Source: Prolixibacteraceae bacterium (GTDB lineage: Bacteria > Bacteroidota > Bacteroidia > Bacteroidales > Prolixibacteraceae). Taken from it: a DNA stretch of 6,486 bases. Positions 6,233 through 6,486 of this stretch are shown in pieces; positions within the stretch are counted from its first letter, which is position 1; the number at the start of each line of letters is the position of its first letter. A program made the position numbers and the translations under genes. Where the stretch lies: NCBI GenBank assembly GCA_016931875.1, contig JAFGDX010000533.1, positions 1-6,486 of the forward strand, in the 5' to 3' direction. The notes beneath the pieces are model-generated. The model worked only from the letters and a program-made list of their open reading frames with translations. It made no database searches and had not been told where the DNA came from.

Positions 6233-6486
6233 ATGGAAGAAATTAAAGCACTTAACGAATTTTGCGCACAATCGATGATTGGATTGCTTGGAATTACATT
6301 TACCAGTGTAACATCCAACAACATTTATGCAACCATGCCAGTGAGCAGAAATACCAGCCAGCCCAACGGTTTTTTGCACGGAGGTGCTTCGCTTGCTTTG
6401 GCAGAGTCGGTAGCCGGTGCGGGCTCGTATCTGCTGGTTGACAGGGAGAAATTTAATGTGTTTGGCCTGCAGATTTCAGGCAACCA
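6233..6486 (+). CDS. Hotdog-fold acyl-CoA thioesterase, probably MenI-like (5' part; runs off the window)
   Basis: A hydrolase of an acyl- or aroyl-CoA thioester. The first 84 codons are present, from ATG at 6233. The motif RNTSQPNGFLHGGASLALAE (39-58) is the hallmark of the PaaI/YdiI/MenI hotdog group: the H49-G50-G51 oxyanion region and E58 at the position of the catalytic acid. It is followed by VFGLQISGN, matching the VxGLEINANH-type stretch in the family. YdiI/MenI enzymes hydrolyse 1,4-dihydroxy-2-naphthoyl-CoA in menaquinone synthesis. In Bacteroidota such a gene often precedes isochorismate synthase and other men genes, so menaquinone genes may follow beyond the window (inference). 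It lies 126 bp after the kinase, with its own promoter-like sequence, and probably has no part in the efflux module. The fold is secure; the substrate is not. Confidence 0.88.
   Translation, partial: MEEIKALNEFCAQSMIGLLGITFTSVTSNNIYATMPVSRNTSQPNGFLHGGASLALAESVAGAGSYLLVDREKFNVFGLQISGN

Noticed and set aside
6233..6486. The thioesterase as part of the efflux/regulatory system
   Set aside because: It has its own promoter-like sequence and a 126-bp gap, and its motif points to menaquinone or general acyl-CoA metabolism. It is most simply an unrelated neighbour.

Overview
The window looks like chromosomal DNA of a Bacteroidota bacterium, possibly of the Marinilabiliales/Prolixibacteraceae type. 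The evidence is moderate-to-low GC, A/T-rich leaders without strong Shine-Dalgarno sequences, TAnnTTTG-like -7 promoter elements, and proteins of recognisable Bacteroidota flavour (an NtrC-type regulator with a VDMGAISETLFESELFGH block, and a kinase with a [12 protein letters not shown]-box). Taxonomy is inferred from memory of these families, not from a search.

Layout. Positions 1-3121 (minus strand) hold an efflux operon read right to left: a TolC-family outer-membrane channel (3121-1772), a HlyD/MacA-type periplasmic adaptor (1745-489), and the N-terminal part of a MacB/LolD-type ABC ATPase (320 to beyond position 1). Membrane permease genes presumably follow outside the window. Positions 3122-3401 are a divergent regulatory region. 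Positions 3402-6106 (plus strand) hold a two-gene regulatory operon: a sigma-54-dependent NtrC-type response regulator and, after a 2-nt gap, a membrane-bound PAS histidine kinase. From 6233 to the window end is the start of an unrelated hotdog-fold thioesterase, probably of the MenI (DHNA-CoA hydrolase) kind.

How it works together (inference). The divergent region appears to carry the full cis-regulatory logic of the locus. A -24/-12 (sigma-54) promoter-like sequence sits just upstream of the corrected tolC start. Two near-identical palindromes lie about 100 and 120 bp upstream of its predicted transcription start, with centres 22 bp apart (two helical turns). This is the arrangement expected for an NtrC-type activator bound at an upstream activating sequence. 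The kinase would sense a membrane or cytoplasmic signal through a short two-helix anchor and a PAS domain, phosphorylate D54 of the regulator, and so switch on the tripartite ABC efflux operon. The kinase/regulator pair and the efflux operon would form one self-contained, signal-responsive module.

Between the adaptor and ATPase genes lie two tracts of a degenerate 7-bp repeat in opposite orientation. One begins exactly at the adaptor's stop codon. Together they could form an imperfect stem in the intercistronic mRNA. No tRNA, rRNA, CRISPR, insertion sequence or phage gene was seen.
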